Made by a program: the position numbers and the translations under genes. A DNA stretch of 64,000 nt from Amycolatopsis azurea DSM 43854 (lineage in GTDB: Bacteria; Actinomycetota; Actinomycetes; Mycobacteriales; Pseudonocardiaceae), in assembly GCF_001995215.1 (NCBI RefSeq), contig NZ_MUXN01000001.1, positions 181,611-245,610 of the forward strand, in the 5' to 3' direction. The notes beneath the pieces were generated by a model, which saw only the letters and a list, made by a program, of their open reading frames with translations, made no database searches and had not been told where the DNA came from. Shown in pieces: positions 9,675-17,792 of the stretch (position 1 is the stretch's first letter; the number at the start of each line of letters is the position of its first letter).

Positions 9675-9750
9675 GCTGCGTCCGATGCGGGGAAAGTTCC
9701 CTTCGGCAGGGCTGCCGGGGTTTGTCGGTGGTGGCCGCTAGCCTCGCGGA

Positions 9751-11109
9751 GTGGTCAAGAAAGGCAGTACCTACCGCTGCGGCGAGTGCGGGTACGAGGC
9801 GCCGAAGTGGGTCGGGCGCTGCCCCGAATGTCAGGCGTGGGGAACCCTCGAAGAACGCGGCGACGCCCGCCCCGCGATAGCCAGGGTCGCCGCCGGCGCG
9901 CCCAGCGCTCCCGCGCGCCCGATCGGCCAGGTCGACGTCGAGACGGCGCGGGCCAAGCCCACCGGAGTCTCCGAACTGGACCGGGTGCTCGGCGGCGGGT
10001 TCGTGCCGGGCGCGGTCATCCTGCTCGCCGGGGAGCCCGGTGTCGGCAAATCGACCCTCCTGCTGGAGGTCGCCTATCAATGGGCGGCCACCGCGGGCCG
10101 CGCGCTGTACGTCACCGGCGAGGAGTCGGCTGGGCAGGTGCGCCTGCGCGCCGAACGCACCGGCAACGTCCACGACGAGATGTTCCTCGCGGCCGAGAGC
10201 GACCTGTCCGCGATCCTCGGCCACGTCGACGCGGTCAAACCGGGTGTGCTGATCGTCGACTCGGTCCAGACCATGGCCTCGCCGCAGGTGGAGGGCGCGC
10301 CGGGCGGGGTCACCCAGGTCCGCGCGGTCACCTCCGGGCTGGTCGCGCTGGCCAAGGAACGCGGGCTGCCGATCGTGCTGGTCGGTCACGTCACGAAGGA
10401 CGGCTCGGTCGCCGGGCCGCGCGTGCTGGAGCACCTGGTCGACGTCGTCCTCCAGTTCGAAGGCGACAAGCATTCGACGCTGCGGATGCTGCGCGGGATC
10501 AAGAACCGCTTCGGCGCCGCCGACGAGATCGGCTGCTTCGAACTCGTCGAAGAGGGCATCGTCGGCGTGCCCGACCCGTCGGGCCTGTTCCTCAGTCACA
10601 CCTCCGAGCCGGTCGCGGGCACCGCCGTCACGGTGACCATGGAGGGCAAGCGCCCGCTGCTGGGCGAGGTCCAGGCGCTGGTTTCGGCGACCCAGTCACC
10701 GCAGCCCCGGCGCGCGGTGAGCGGTCTCGATTCGGCGCGAGTGGCGATGGTGCTGGCCGTGGTCGAGAAGCGGGCGAACATCAAGGTCGGGGACAAGGAC
10801 GTCTACGTCGCGACCGTCGGCGGCATGAAGATCACCGAACCCGGCATCGACCTCGCGGTCGTGCTGGCCCTGATCTCGTCCGCCAGGGACACCCCGCTCT
10901 CACCCAAGCTCGTCGCGATGGGCGAGGTCGGGCTGTCGGGCGAGGTCCGGCGGGTACCGAGCGTCGGGCGGCGGCTCGCGGAGGCCGCCCGGCTCGGCTT
11001 CACCTACGCGCTGGTGCCGCCGGACTCCGGCAAGATCCCGCCGGGCATCCGGGTGCTGGAGGTCGGCGACGTCGGAAGCGCGCTCAACGCCGCCAAGCAC
11101 GCGCGTTAG
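9751..11109 (+). CDS. radA: DNA repair protein RadA (Sms)
   Basis: RecA-family helicase that promotes branch migration during recombinational repair. The 452-residue chain has the N-terminal zinc finger (Cys10, Cys13, Cys24, Cys27), Walker A GEPGVGKST, the RadA signature KNRFG, and a C-terminal Lon-protease-like domain (VGGMKITEPGIDLAVVLALISS). The start is GTG and has no clear Shine-Dalgarno sequence; leaderless translation is possible. Its TAG stop overlaps the stop of the convergent gene at 11106 by four bases. Confidence 0.96.
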   Translation: MVKKGSTYRCGECGYEAPKWVGRCPECQAWGTLEERGDARPAIARVAAGAPSAPARPIGQVDVETARAKPTGVSELDRVLGGGFVPGAVILLAGEPGVGKSTLLLEVAYQWAATAGRALYVTGEESAGQVRLRAERTGNVHDEMFLAAESDLSAILGHVDAVKPGVLIVDSVQTMASPQVEGAPGGVTQVRAVTSGLVALAKERGLPIVLVGHVTKDGSVAGPRVLEHLVDVVLQFEGDKHSTLRMLRGIKNRFGAADEIGCFELVEEGIVGVPDPSGLFLSHTSEPVAGTAVTVTMEGKRPLLGEVQALVSATQSPQPRRAVSGLDSARVAMVLAVVEKRANIKVGDKDVYVATVGGMKITEPGIDLAVVLALISSARDTPLSPKLVAMGEVGLSGEVRRVPSVGRRLAEAARLGFTYALVPPDSGKIPPGIRVLEVGDVGSALNAAKHAR

Positions 11110-12260
11110 GGCCCTTCTCGGTCGGTGACCTGGGTGGTCACCGTCGTGTCGAACAGCGTCAGCCCCGGGAAGTCGGGGTCGGTCCGGTTCCGGGCGGCGC
11201 CGTAGCTCGTGAGGTGTGCTGTGGCCAGGTCCACGACGAATGTCTTGATCTGGTCCGGCTCCCGCACCGAGAACGAGATGGCCGGACGGCGGTCGGGGGT
11301 GATCACGTTCGTCTCGACCGTGATCCCCGGGACCTTCGCGAGCGCCTTGCACAGTGCCACTCGAAGATCGCCGTAGCCGTGCGACGAACGCAGGACGCTG
11401 AGTGCCATGCGGAACATCTCGGGCGCAGTGTTCGCCTCGCCGTCCGGGTTGTCGCCGCGCAGCCGTTCGAGCAGCTTCGCCGGGTCGGTGGGAAGCGCGT
11501 CGAGGAATTCCTTGTCCAGAATCATCCAGCTGGTCCCCGTAGGGTTGTCCCGTTGGGTCGAGACAGGTGCTTCCGGCGGCGAACTCGTCGTGGTCGAACT
11601 CGGCTTGGGCGGGGCTTCCGAGGTCGAAGCCGGTCCACCCACCGGCGGCGGGTGGGCGCCTTCCCAACCGGTGACGACCTCCGCGCCGGGGATCAGGTCG
11701 CCTGCTGACCTGGCCGTCTCGTAGTCACCCTTGATCCAGCGGACCTCGCCGGTCCTCCTGAACCGCGTCATGTGCCGGAGGGACCAGTCCGAGGGCAACC
11801 ATCGCTCGTGGATCTCGTGCGTCTGGTAGATCACCCCGCTCTTCTTGCCGATCCGCGTCGTCCAGACCGACTCGGTGGAGAGCCAGTACTGCCTGCCCGC
11901 CAAGGGGAGATCGGAGCTGTGGAGGTCCTTGAGCACGTCATCGGCCGGGGCGAGTGTCACGGGGGCGGCCGGGGCCGGGCCGTTGTCGCCGGTGAAGACG
12001 TTCGTCGCCACGATCCCGCCGCCGGACACCAGCGCCGCGGCGGCCGCGGCCGCGATCCATCGCCACGCGGCCGGGCGTTTTTTTACCGGTGGAGCCGTCG
12101 CCGGGAGGAGGTCGTCCTCGACCTCGCCCGCCGCGCGCAGGAGCGCGGCCCTTGCCCGGGACAGTTCGTCCTGCCGGGTTTCCGGTCCGGAATGGAGGTC
12201 GGCGAGGGCCTCGTCGAGTTCGGCTTCGGACCACACCTTCCTGATGCTATCGCCGTGCAC
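11106..12260 (-). CDS. CU044_5270-family membrane protein, sigma factor partner
   Basis: A 384-residue single-pass membrane protein. An N-terminal cytosolic segment of about 65 residues (EAELDEALADLHSG) precedes one transmembrane helix (AAWRWIAAAAAAALVSGGGIVA). The outer part contains a Pro/Ser/Thr linker between two folded blocks. This family is regularly encoded after ECF-type sigma genes and probably acts as an anti-sigma or surface sensor, although a zinc-binding HxxxCxxC motif is not present. It overlaps the sigma gene by 14 bases, indicating translational coupling. Confidence 0.85.
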   Translation of the reverse strand: MHGDSIRKVWSEAELDEALADLHSGPETRQDELSRARAALLRAAGEVEDDLLPATAPPVKKRPAAWRWIAAAAAAALVSGGGIVATNVFTGDNGPAPAAPVTLAPADDVLKDLHSSDLPLAGRQYWLSTESVWTTRIGKKSGVIYQTHEIHERWLPSDWSLRHMTRFRRTGEVRWIKGDYETARSAGDLIPGAEVVTGWEGAHPPPVGGPASTSEAPPKPSSTTTSSPPEAPVSTQRDNPTGTSWMILDKEFLDALPTDPAKLLERLRGDNPDGEANTAPEMFRMALSVLRSSHGYGDLRVALCKALAKVPGITVETNVITPDRRPAISFSVREPDQIKTFVVDLATAHLTSYGAARNRTDPDFPGLTLFDTTVTTQVTDREGP

Positions 12261-12879
12261 TTTCGCCCTCCTCCTGATGCCTCGAATCGTCCTTTGTGGA
12301 CTCTGTGGTGATCTCCGGTGCGTTGGCGCGCAACCATCTTCTGATCCGGTGTAGCCGGGATCTGACGGTTCCGGCCGGGATCCCCAGCGCCTCGGCCACC
12401 TCGCCGGGATCCAGGCCCGCCCAGGAGACCAGGAGCAGGGTGTCGCGGTCCGCGACGCTCAGTTCGGCCAGCGCGCCCGCCAGCTGGGCCGCGCGGGACT
12501 GCGCGTCGACCCGTTCGACGACGCGGCCGTCGTGCCCGGCCGAGACCACCTGGTCGGCGGCCGCGAGCCGGGCCGTCGCGCTGAGCGCGCGGGTCTCGGT
12601 GCGGACGTGGTGGCGGAGCAGGTTGGTCGCGATGCCGTAGAGCCACGCCCGCGCCGTCCCGGCGTCCGGGCGGTACGTCTCCCGCCGCCGGAGTGCCACG
12701 AGGAACGTCTCGGCGACGAGGTCGTGCGCGGTCTCGGTGCCGACGCGGCGCGCGAGGTAGCGCTGGAGCGGGGCCGCGTGGGCGTCGAAGAGCATGCCGA
12801 AGACGGGCGCGGGGTCGGGTCCGCCGAGATCCGGTCTGTCCGGCCCGCGCGAGCCGGCCTGCTCGTGATCGTCTTTCAT
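12247..12879 (-). CDS. ECF-type RNA polymerase sigma factor
   Basis: A 210-residue sigma-70 family protein. Region 2 runs through VFGMLFDAHAAPLQRYLARRVG and AHDLVAETFLVALRR, with an ARAWLYGIATNLLRHHVR segment for -10 recognition. Region 4 is the helix-turn-helix LDPGEVAEALGIPAGTVRSRLHRIRR. Start ATG at 12879 is chosen over the longer frame to 12975 because homologous sequence begins nearby. It lies directly upstream of, and overlaps, the membrane protein that probably controls it. The motif TCCTTTGTGGA falls in its 3' end. Confidence 0.92.
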   Translation of the reverse strand: MKDDHEQAGSRGPDRPDLGGPDPAPVFGMLFDAHAAPLQRYLARRVGTETAHDLVAETFLVALRRRETYRPDAGTARAWLYGIATNLLRHHVRTETRALSATARLAAADQVVSAGHDGRVVERVDAQSRAAQLAGALAELSVADRDTLLLVSWAGLDPGEVAEALGIPAGTVRSRLHRIRRWLRANAPEITTESTKDDSRHQEEGESARR

Positions 12880-13046
12880 CACCTGCACGATCTCTATTGG
12901 CCGAAGACGCCCGGTGCGTTCATTGGATCCTACTTTCGTCGTGGGCCGATCGGGGAAGACGCAGGTCGAGATCAAGACAAAAGCGGCCGGACGGGCAATT
13001 CTGTTCAGTATTCACCATTGAAAAGTGAAACTGGGGAAGGATTACC

Positions 13047-13712
13047 ATGCGTCGACTCAGGACCGCGGTCGTCGCCGCGCTGGCGGTGTCCGCACTGATC
13101 ACCGCTCCGGCGGTGGCCGTCGCTCAATCCGAGAACGTAGTACCCGCGCCCGACTTCGTGAAGTCGATGGCGCCACCCGCCAAGGTCGAAGGGGTCCGGG
13201 CGGCCGCCGAACTCAACATCCAGTACCAGATCCAGGAGACCGGGTACTGGTGCGGCCCGGCCGCCACCCGGATCGCCATCTCCGCCAAGAACGGCAACCC
13301 GCCGAGCCAGCAGCAGCTCGCGAACGAGCTCCCGACCACCACCAACGGCACCGACTGGATCGGCCAGGTCACCCGCGTCCTCAACGCCCACATCGGCGGC
13401 GGCTGGTACGAGACCAAGGAGATGCCGAACGACCCGCCGACCCAGGCGCAGCGTGACCTTCTCTGGCGCGACATCGTGCTGGACGTCGACAAGGGCTACG
13501 CGCTCGTCGCGAACATCGTCGCCCCGGCGAACAACCACCCGCCGGGCTACCCGAACTACACCATCTACCACTACTTCACGATCATCGGCTACAACAGCGA
13601 CAACATGACCGTGAAGATCGCCGACCCGGCCAACTTCGGCGGCAACCAGATCTACTGGCTCACCTTCAACCAGCTCGCCACGCTGATCCCGCCGAAGGGC
13701 TACTCGGCCTGA
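13047..13712 (+). CDS. Secreted C39-like cysteine peptidase domain protein
   Basis: A 221-residue secreted protein. A Sec signal peptide with an Ala-rich core ends around AVAVAQS (residues 22-28). The mature part is a papain-like C39_2 fold: GYWCGPAA with Cys69, YHYFTIIGY with His175, and KIADPAN with Asp193 give a plausible triad. In other actinomycetes such proteins are called C39 family or bacteriocin-processing-like, but no transporter or peptide precursor is near, so the substrate is unknown. GGGGAAGG precedes the ATG at good spacing. Confidence 0.85.
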   Translation: MRRLRTAVVAALAVSALITAPAVAVAQSENVVPAPDFVKSMAPPAKVEGVRAAAELNIQYQIQETGYWCGPAATRIAISAKNGNPPSQQQLANELPTTTNGTDWIGQVTRVLNAHIGGGWYETKEMPNDPPTQAQRDLLWRDIVLDVDKGYALVANIVAPANNHPPGYPNYTIYHYFTIIGYNSDNMTVKIADPANFGGNQIYWLTFNQLATLIPPKGYSA

Positions 13713-13719
13713 TCCGCTT

Positions 13720-13783
13720 CGCGTTTAGTCCTCTGCTTGCGGTCCTTGCACGCGCAAGGACCGCAAGCAGAGGACGAAACGCG
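13720..13783. repeat. Long hairpin repeat, CGCGTTT...AAACGCG family, copy 1
   Basis: Near-perfect inverted repeat of about 30 bp per arm with a four-base centre. The outer arms read CGCGTTTAGTCCTCTG and CAGAGGACGAAACGCG; the inner part is CTTGCGGTCCTTGC and its complement. It begins eight bases after the C39 stop. The outer arms recur at 49214-49278 with a different inner sequence, so it belongs to a dispersed family. Confidence 0.85.
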
Positions 13784-13827
13784 TGAGTTGTACGAATCTT
13801 GTACAAATGATCGAGAAGCTGGCGGGC

Positions 13828-14784
13828 ATGCGCATCAAGACGCTCGGTCTGCTGGCCGCCTCGCTGCTGGCGCTGGTCGCCACGCCGGCCCAGGCAGCCG
13901 ACGGCAACCCCCTCGAGAAGACCAACGGCTTCTACGTCGACCCGAACTCCAACCCCGCGGTCTGGGTGAAGGACCACCCGGGCGGCACCGCCGACAAGAT
14001 CAAGGCCGCCATCTCCACGAAGGCGGGCGCGCGCTGGTTCGGCAACTGGAGCGGCGACGTCAAGAAGGCCGTCGACGGCTACACCTACGCCGCCGACGTC
14101 GCCGACAAGCTGCCGATCCTGGTCGCCTACAACATCCCCGGCCGCGACTGCGGCGGTCACTCCGGTGGCGGCGCGGGCAGCCCGGAGGCGTACCGCACCT
14201 GGATCTCGAACTTCGCCGACGGCATCGGCGGCAAGCCCGCGGTCGTCGTCATCGAGCCGGACGCGCTCGCGCAGGTCGACTGCCTGCCCACCGGTGAGCG
14301 TCAGACCCGCCTCGACCTGCTCAAGTACGCCGCCGAGCAGTTCGCCGCCAAGGCCCCGAACACCTGGGCGTACATGGACGGCGGCAACTCGACCTGGATC
14401 CCCGCCGCCACCATGGCCGACCGGCTCAACGCCGTCGGGGTGAAGTCGATCCGCGGTCTCGCGATCAACGTGTCGAACTACAAGACCACCACCGACTCGG
14501 CGAACTACGGCAAGGCGGTCAGCGCCGCGCTGTCGAGCAAGTACGGCTACACCAAGCCGTTCGTCATCGACACGAGCCGCAACGGCAACGGCCCCAAGGG
14601 TTCCGAGTGGTGCAACCCGGCCGGTCGCAAGCTCGGGACGCCCTCGCAGACCGGTGGCGGCGCCGAGATGCTGCTGTGGGTCAAGGTGCCCGGTGACTCC
14701 GACGGCAAGTGCGGGATCGCGCCGAACGTCGAAGCCGGTCAGTTCAGCTCCGATCTGGCCCTGCGCCTGATCAGCGGGACCTGA
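13828..14784 (+). CDS. Secreted glycoside hydrolase family 6 (beta-1,4-glucanase)
   Basis: A 318-residue catalytic domain of GH6, which hydrolyses cellulose with inversion. A signal peptide ends at TPAQAA (about residue 24). The family motifs are YNIPGRDCGG with Asp107 and VIEPDALAQVDC with the general-acid Asp145; WYM-type aromatic residues and paired cysteines are as expected. No carbohydrate-binding module is attached. ATG 13828 is preferred because it places the signal peptide at the N-terminus; upstream in-frame starts (13783, 13807) would add a non-hydrophobic leader. Confidence 0.92.
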   Translation: MRIKTLGLLAASLLALVATPAQAADGNPLEKTNGFYVDPNSNPAVWVKDHPGGTADKIKAAISTKAGARWFGNWSGDVKKAVDGYTYAADVADKLPILVAYNIPGRDCGGHSGGGAGSPEAYRTWISNFADGIGGKPAVVVIEPDALAQVDCLPTGERQTRLDLLKYAAEQFAAKAPNTWAYMDGGNSTWIPAATMADRLNAVGVKSIRGLAINVSNYKTTTDSANYGKAVSAALSSKYGYTKPFVIDTSRNGNGPKGSEWCNPAGRKLGTPSQTGGGAEMLLWVKVPGDSDGKCGIAPNVEAGQFSSDLALRLISGT

Positions 14785-14893
14785 CCCGCCCCAGGCCCGT
14801 CGCGCCGGCTGTTCGTCTGTGACTTTCGTTCTCCCGAGAAGGCGAAGGCCACGACCCCTTGGACAGCAGCCGGCGCGACGCCTCCACGACAGC

Positions 14894-14936
14894 GAAGGGG
14901 CCCTTCATCGCATGCGATGCGGTGAAGGGCCCCTTC
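14894..14936. repeat. Palindromic element (GAAGGGGCCCTTC core), second copy
   Basis: Arms of 20 bp around GCG, nearly identical to the element at 9632: GAAGGGGCCCTTCATCGCAT against ATGCGGTGAAGGGCCCCTTC, with one G-T mismatch. The near-identity of two copies 5 kb apart suggests recent spread or gene conversion. Confidence 0.85.
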
Positions 14937-14963
14937 GGTGCGGCCCCGAGAGGTCGCGGTGTC

Positions 14964-15009
14964 GCGAAAGGCACTTTCGGGACGTCAGACGTCGCGAAAG
15001 TGGCTTTCA
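14964..15009. repeat. Palindromic element (GAAAGNNNCTTTC core) with GACGTC centre
   Basis: GAAAGGCACTTTC, then GACGTC, a short loop, GACGTC and GAAAGTGGCTTTC. The arms pair with two mismatches. It has the same plan as the other elements: an outer self-complementary GAAAG...CTTTC unit and an inner palindromic spacer. Confidence 0.75.
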
Positions 15010-15067
15010 CGGCATGCGGTGGTGCCGGTAGAGGGGGTGCTGGGGAGTCAGAGGCCGGCCGGGTCGC

Positions 15068-15120
15068 GTTGTGAAAGCCACTTTCGCAACCTTGACCGTT
15101 GTGAAAGCCACTTTCGCAAC
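15068..15120. repeat. Two direct copies of GTTGTGAAAGCCACTTTCGCAAC-type unit
   Basis: Two identical 23-bp units separated by seven bases (CTTGACC). Each unit is itself an imperfect palindrome (GTTG-GAAAG, CTTTC-CAAC). The same unit occurs in inverted orientation at 56711-56763. Confidence 0.8.
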
Positions 15121-15171
15121 ACTTGAGACCGCCGGACCGGCGCGACGCCCCCGCCACACTCCGCCACGCGT

Positions 15172-15214
15172 GAAGGCCCCCTTGCTCGCGTCAGGCGCGA
15201 GCAAGGGGGCCTTC
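15172..15214 (-). terminator. Strong hairpin after otsB-GH15
   Basis: GAAGGCCCCCTTGCTCGCG and its complement with a five-base loop, ten bases beyond the stop of the minus-strand trehalose gene at 15225. By position it would be the transcript end. It belongs structurally to the palindrome family seen in this gap. Confidence 0.7.
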
Positions 15215-15224
15215 CTGTACTTCT

Positions 15225-17753
15225 CTACTGAGCGAGCAGGTTCGCGCAGCGGATCAGCCCGATGTGCGAGTACGCCTGCGGGTGGTTGCCCAGCGAGCGC
15301 TCCGCGATCGGGTCGTACTGCTCGGGCAGCAGGCCGGTCGGGCCCGCGGCGTCGACGATCTGCGTGAACAGTTCCTCGGCCTCGGTGCGCCGCCCGGTGA
15401 GCAGGTACGCCTCGATGAGCCAGGCCGCGCAGATGTGGAAACCGCCCTCGCCACCGGGAAGGCCGTCGTCGCGGCGGTACCGGTACACGGTGGACCCGCT
15501 GCGCAGTTCCGCCTCGATCGCGGTCACCGTCGACTGGAAACGCGGGTCGGCCGGATCGATCAGCCCGGTCAGCCCGACGAACAGCGACGCGGCGTCGAGG
15601 TCCGTCCCGTCGTAGGCGGTGGTGAAGGCCTGGACCTCTTCGTTCCAGCCCTTCTCCAGCACGTCGGCGGCGATCTCGTCCCGCAGCGACGGCCACGCGC
15701 CCGGCACCGCCCGGCCGTAGACGTCGCCGAGCTTGATCGCCCTGTCGATGGTCACCCAGCACATCACCCGCGAGTACACCCGGTGGCGCGGCACGTGCCG
15801 CTCCTCCCAGATGCCGTGGTCCGGCTCGTTCCAGCGCCGCGTGACGGCCTCGGCCATCGCGCGCACCAGCTGCCAGTCCTCGTCGCGCAGCTCGCCGCGC
15901 GCCTCCGCCAGCGTCTGCACGAGTTCGACGACCGGGCCGAAGACGTCCAGCTGCACCTGGTGGTTCGCCAGGTTGCCGACGCGGACCGGCCGCGAACCGG
16001 CGTACCCGGGCAGCGATTCGATGACCGCTTCGGCGCCGATCACGCTGCCCGCCAAGGTGTACAGCGGGTGCAGCCGTTCCGGACCGGCCAAAGTGGACAG
16101 CACGCCGTGCAGCCAGCGGAGGTAGCCCTCCGCCTCCTCGGTCGAGCCGAGGTGGACCAGCTCGCGCACGGTCATGGCCGCGTCACGGATCCAGCAGTAC
16201 CGGTAGTCCCAGTTGCGGACGCCGCCGATCTCCTCCGGCAGCGACGACGTCGCCGCCGCGAGCACGCCGCCGGTGTCGGTGTTGACCAGCCCGCGCAGCG
16301 TCAGCGCCGAGCGGCCGACTAGGTCGGTCTGGACGCTGGGCAGTTTGAGCGTCTGCGCCCAGGTGCTCCAGTAGTCGCCCGCCCGGGAGCGTCGCTCCAC
16401 TTCGGACAGTTCGTGCGCGCCGAGATCCGAGGTGCCGCAACGGAGTTCGAGCACCACCGGGTTCTCCGGGGTGGGCGTGACGAGCGCCGACGCGGTGTCG
16501 TTCATGCCGTCGGAGGTGATCTCCCACTGCACGCCGGGCGAGCGCAGCGCGAACGGTTCCGAGGTGCCCTGCACCAGGATGCCGTCGCCCTCGGCGACCA
16601 GTTTCACCGGCACGCCACCGAATTCGGGCCGCGGCGCGAACACGATCTCCGCCGCCGTCTCGCCCGAGATCACCCGGACGAGATCCGTGCGGTGCGCGGG
16701 GCTCTCCGGTTCGAGGTAGTCGGTGACGAGCAGCCGGGACCAGCGGGTCTCGACCGTCATCGTGTTCGGCAGATAGCGCTGCCCGAGCGGCAGGCCGTTG
16801 CGGTGCGGCTTGATCGAGAAGTGTCCCGCGCCGGCGCCGCCGAGCAGGTCCGCGAACACCGCGGGCGCGTCGGGGCCGGGGTGGCACAGCCAGGTCAGCC
16901 GGGCGTCCGGCGTGACGAGCGCGACCGAACGTTCGTTGGCCAGCAGGGAAAGCCGCTCGATCGGCGGCGCCTGCTCGCCGTAGAGCCAGTTGCGCCGCTC
17001 TTCGAGCAGGAAGGCGAGCGCCATCGCGACGTCGACGGTGTCCGGGACCCGGTACTGCGCGAGGCTTTCGCCCTCGCCGACCTTCACCCCGAGGTCCGGA
17101 CCGGAGATCCGGGCGAACGCCTTCTCGTCGGTGACGTCGTCGCCGAGGAAGATCGCCGCGGTCGCGCCGACCTGGTGGCGCAGGGTGTCCAGCGCGCGGC
17201 CCTTGTCCGTCTGGACGACCGCGAGCTCGACGACCTCCTTGCCGTCGGTCGTGGACACGCCCTCCCACTTCGAAGGTCCATTGTGGACATCGCGCAGGAC
17301 CCGGCGGCCCGCCTCGTGCTCGGCACGACGGACGTGCACCGCGATGCTCGCGGGCTTGACCTCGAGCGAGACACCCGGCACGTCGAGCACCAGGTTCTCG
17401 AGCTCGGCCTCGAGCCGTCTGTGGAGCTCGCGGGCCTTGTCGTCGAGAGCGTGGATGAAGCCGATGTCGAACTCGGACCCGTGGCTGCCGACGAGGTTCA
17501 CCTCGGCCGGGAGACGGGACAGGGTGGCGAGATCGCGCAACGCGCGGCCGGAGATGACCGCGGTGGTCGTCTCGTGCAGGCCGGCCAGCGACCTGAGTGC
17601 GCCTACCGATTCGGGCAGCGGCCGGGCTTCGTCCGGGTTGGCCGTGATCGGAGCCAGCGTGCCGTCGTAGTCGCAGGCGACCAGCAGCCGCGGCGTGCGG
17701 GCGACCTGAACGATCGCTCGCCGCAGCTCGGCGGGCAGTGCCTCGGCGGTCAA
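15225..17753 (-). CDS. otsB: Trehalose-6-phosphate phosphatase fused to GH15 glucoamylase/trehalase-like domain
   Basis: An 842-residue fusion. Residues 1-250 are a HAD-type OtsB: DYDGTLAPI at 28-36, a VISGR motif and LGDDVTDEKAF, which dephosphorylate trehalose-6-phosphate to trehalose. From about residue 265 to the end is a GH15 domain: GGVRNWDYRYCWIRDAAMT, the catalytic-base region LLPEQYDP and the closing LGNHPQAYSHIGLI. GH15 members include mycobacterial trehalase and glucoamylases. The start is ATG with otsA 39 bases upstream on the same strand, so OtsA product can pass straight to this enzyme. The two halves could make and break trehalose. Confidence 0.92.
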   Translation of the reverse strand: MTAEALPAELRRAIVQVARTPRLLVACDYDGTLAPITANPDEARPLPESVGALRSLAGLHETTTAVISGRALRDLATLSRLPAEVNLVGSHGSEFDIGFIHALDDKARELHRRLEAELENLVLDVPGVSLEVKPASIAVHVRRAEHEAGRRVLRDVHNGPSKWEGVSTTDGKEVVELAVVQTDKGRALDTLRHQVGATAAIFLGDDVTDEKAFARISGPDLGVKVGEGESLAQYRVPDTVDVAMALAFLLEERRNWLYGEQAPPIERLSLLANERSVALVTPDARLTWLCHPGPDAPAVFADLLGGAGAGHFSIKPHRNGLPLGQRYLPNTMTVETRWSRLLVTDYLEPESPAHRTDLVRVISGETAAEIVFAPRPEFGGVPVKLVAEGDGILVQGTSEPFALRSPGVQWEITSDGMNDTASALVTPTPENPVVLELRCGTSDLGAHELSEVERRSRAGDYWSTWAQTLKLPSVQTDLVGRSALTLRGLVNTDTGGVLAAATSSLPEEIGGVRNWDYRYCWIRDAAMTVRELVHLGSTEEAEGYLRWLHGVLSTLAGPERLHPLYTLAGSVIGAEAVIESLPGYAGSRPVRVGNLANHQVQLDVFGPVVELVQTLAEARGELRDEDWQLVRAMAEAVTRRWNEPDHGIWEERHVPRHRVYSRVMCWVTIDRAIKLGDVYGRAVPGAWPSLRDEIAADVLEKGWNEEVQAFTTAYDGTDLDAASLFVGLTGLIDPADPRFQSTVTAIEAELRSGSTVYRYRRDDGLPGGEGGFHICAAWLIEAYLLTGRRTEAEELFTQIVDAAGPTGLLPEQYDPIAERSLGNHPQAYSHIGLIRCANLLAQ

Positions 17754-17792
17754 CGATTCTCCTCGAGAGCTATGCGGGGTATGGGGGAAGTC

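Larger units (their letters stand above)
14785..15224. other. Repeat-rich gap between convergent GH6 and otsB-GH15
   Basis: No gene is supported in these 440 bases. Four palindromic elements are packed here (listed separately), which is the densest cluster in the window. Short open frames across it on both strands are products of the repeats and have no protein-like composition. Confidence 0.75.

Noticed and set aside
15068..15120. Direct repeats that could start a CRISPR array
   Set aside because: Only two copies with a seven-base gap and internally palindromic units; this is the intergenic repeat family, and no cas genes are present.
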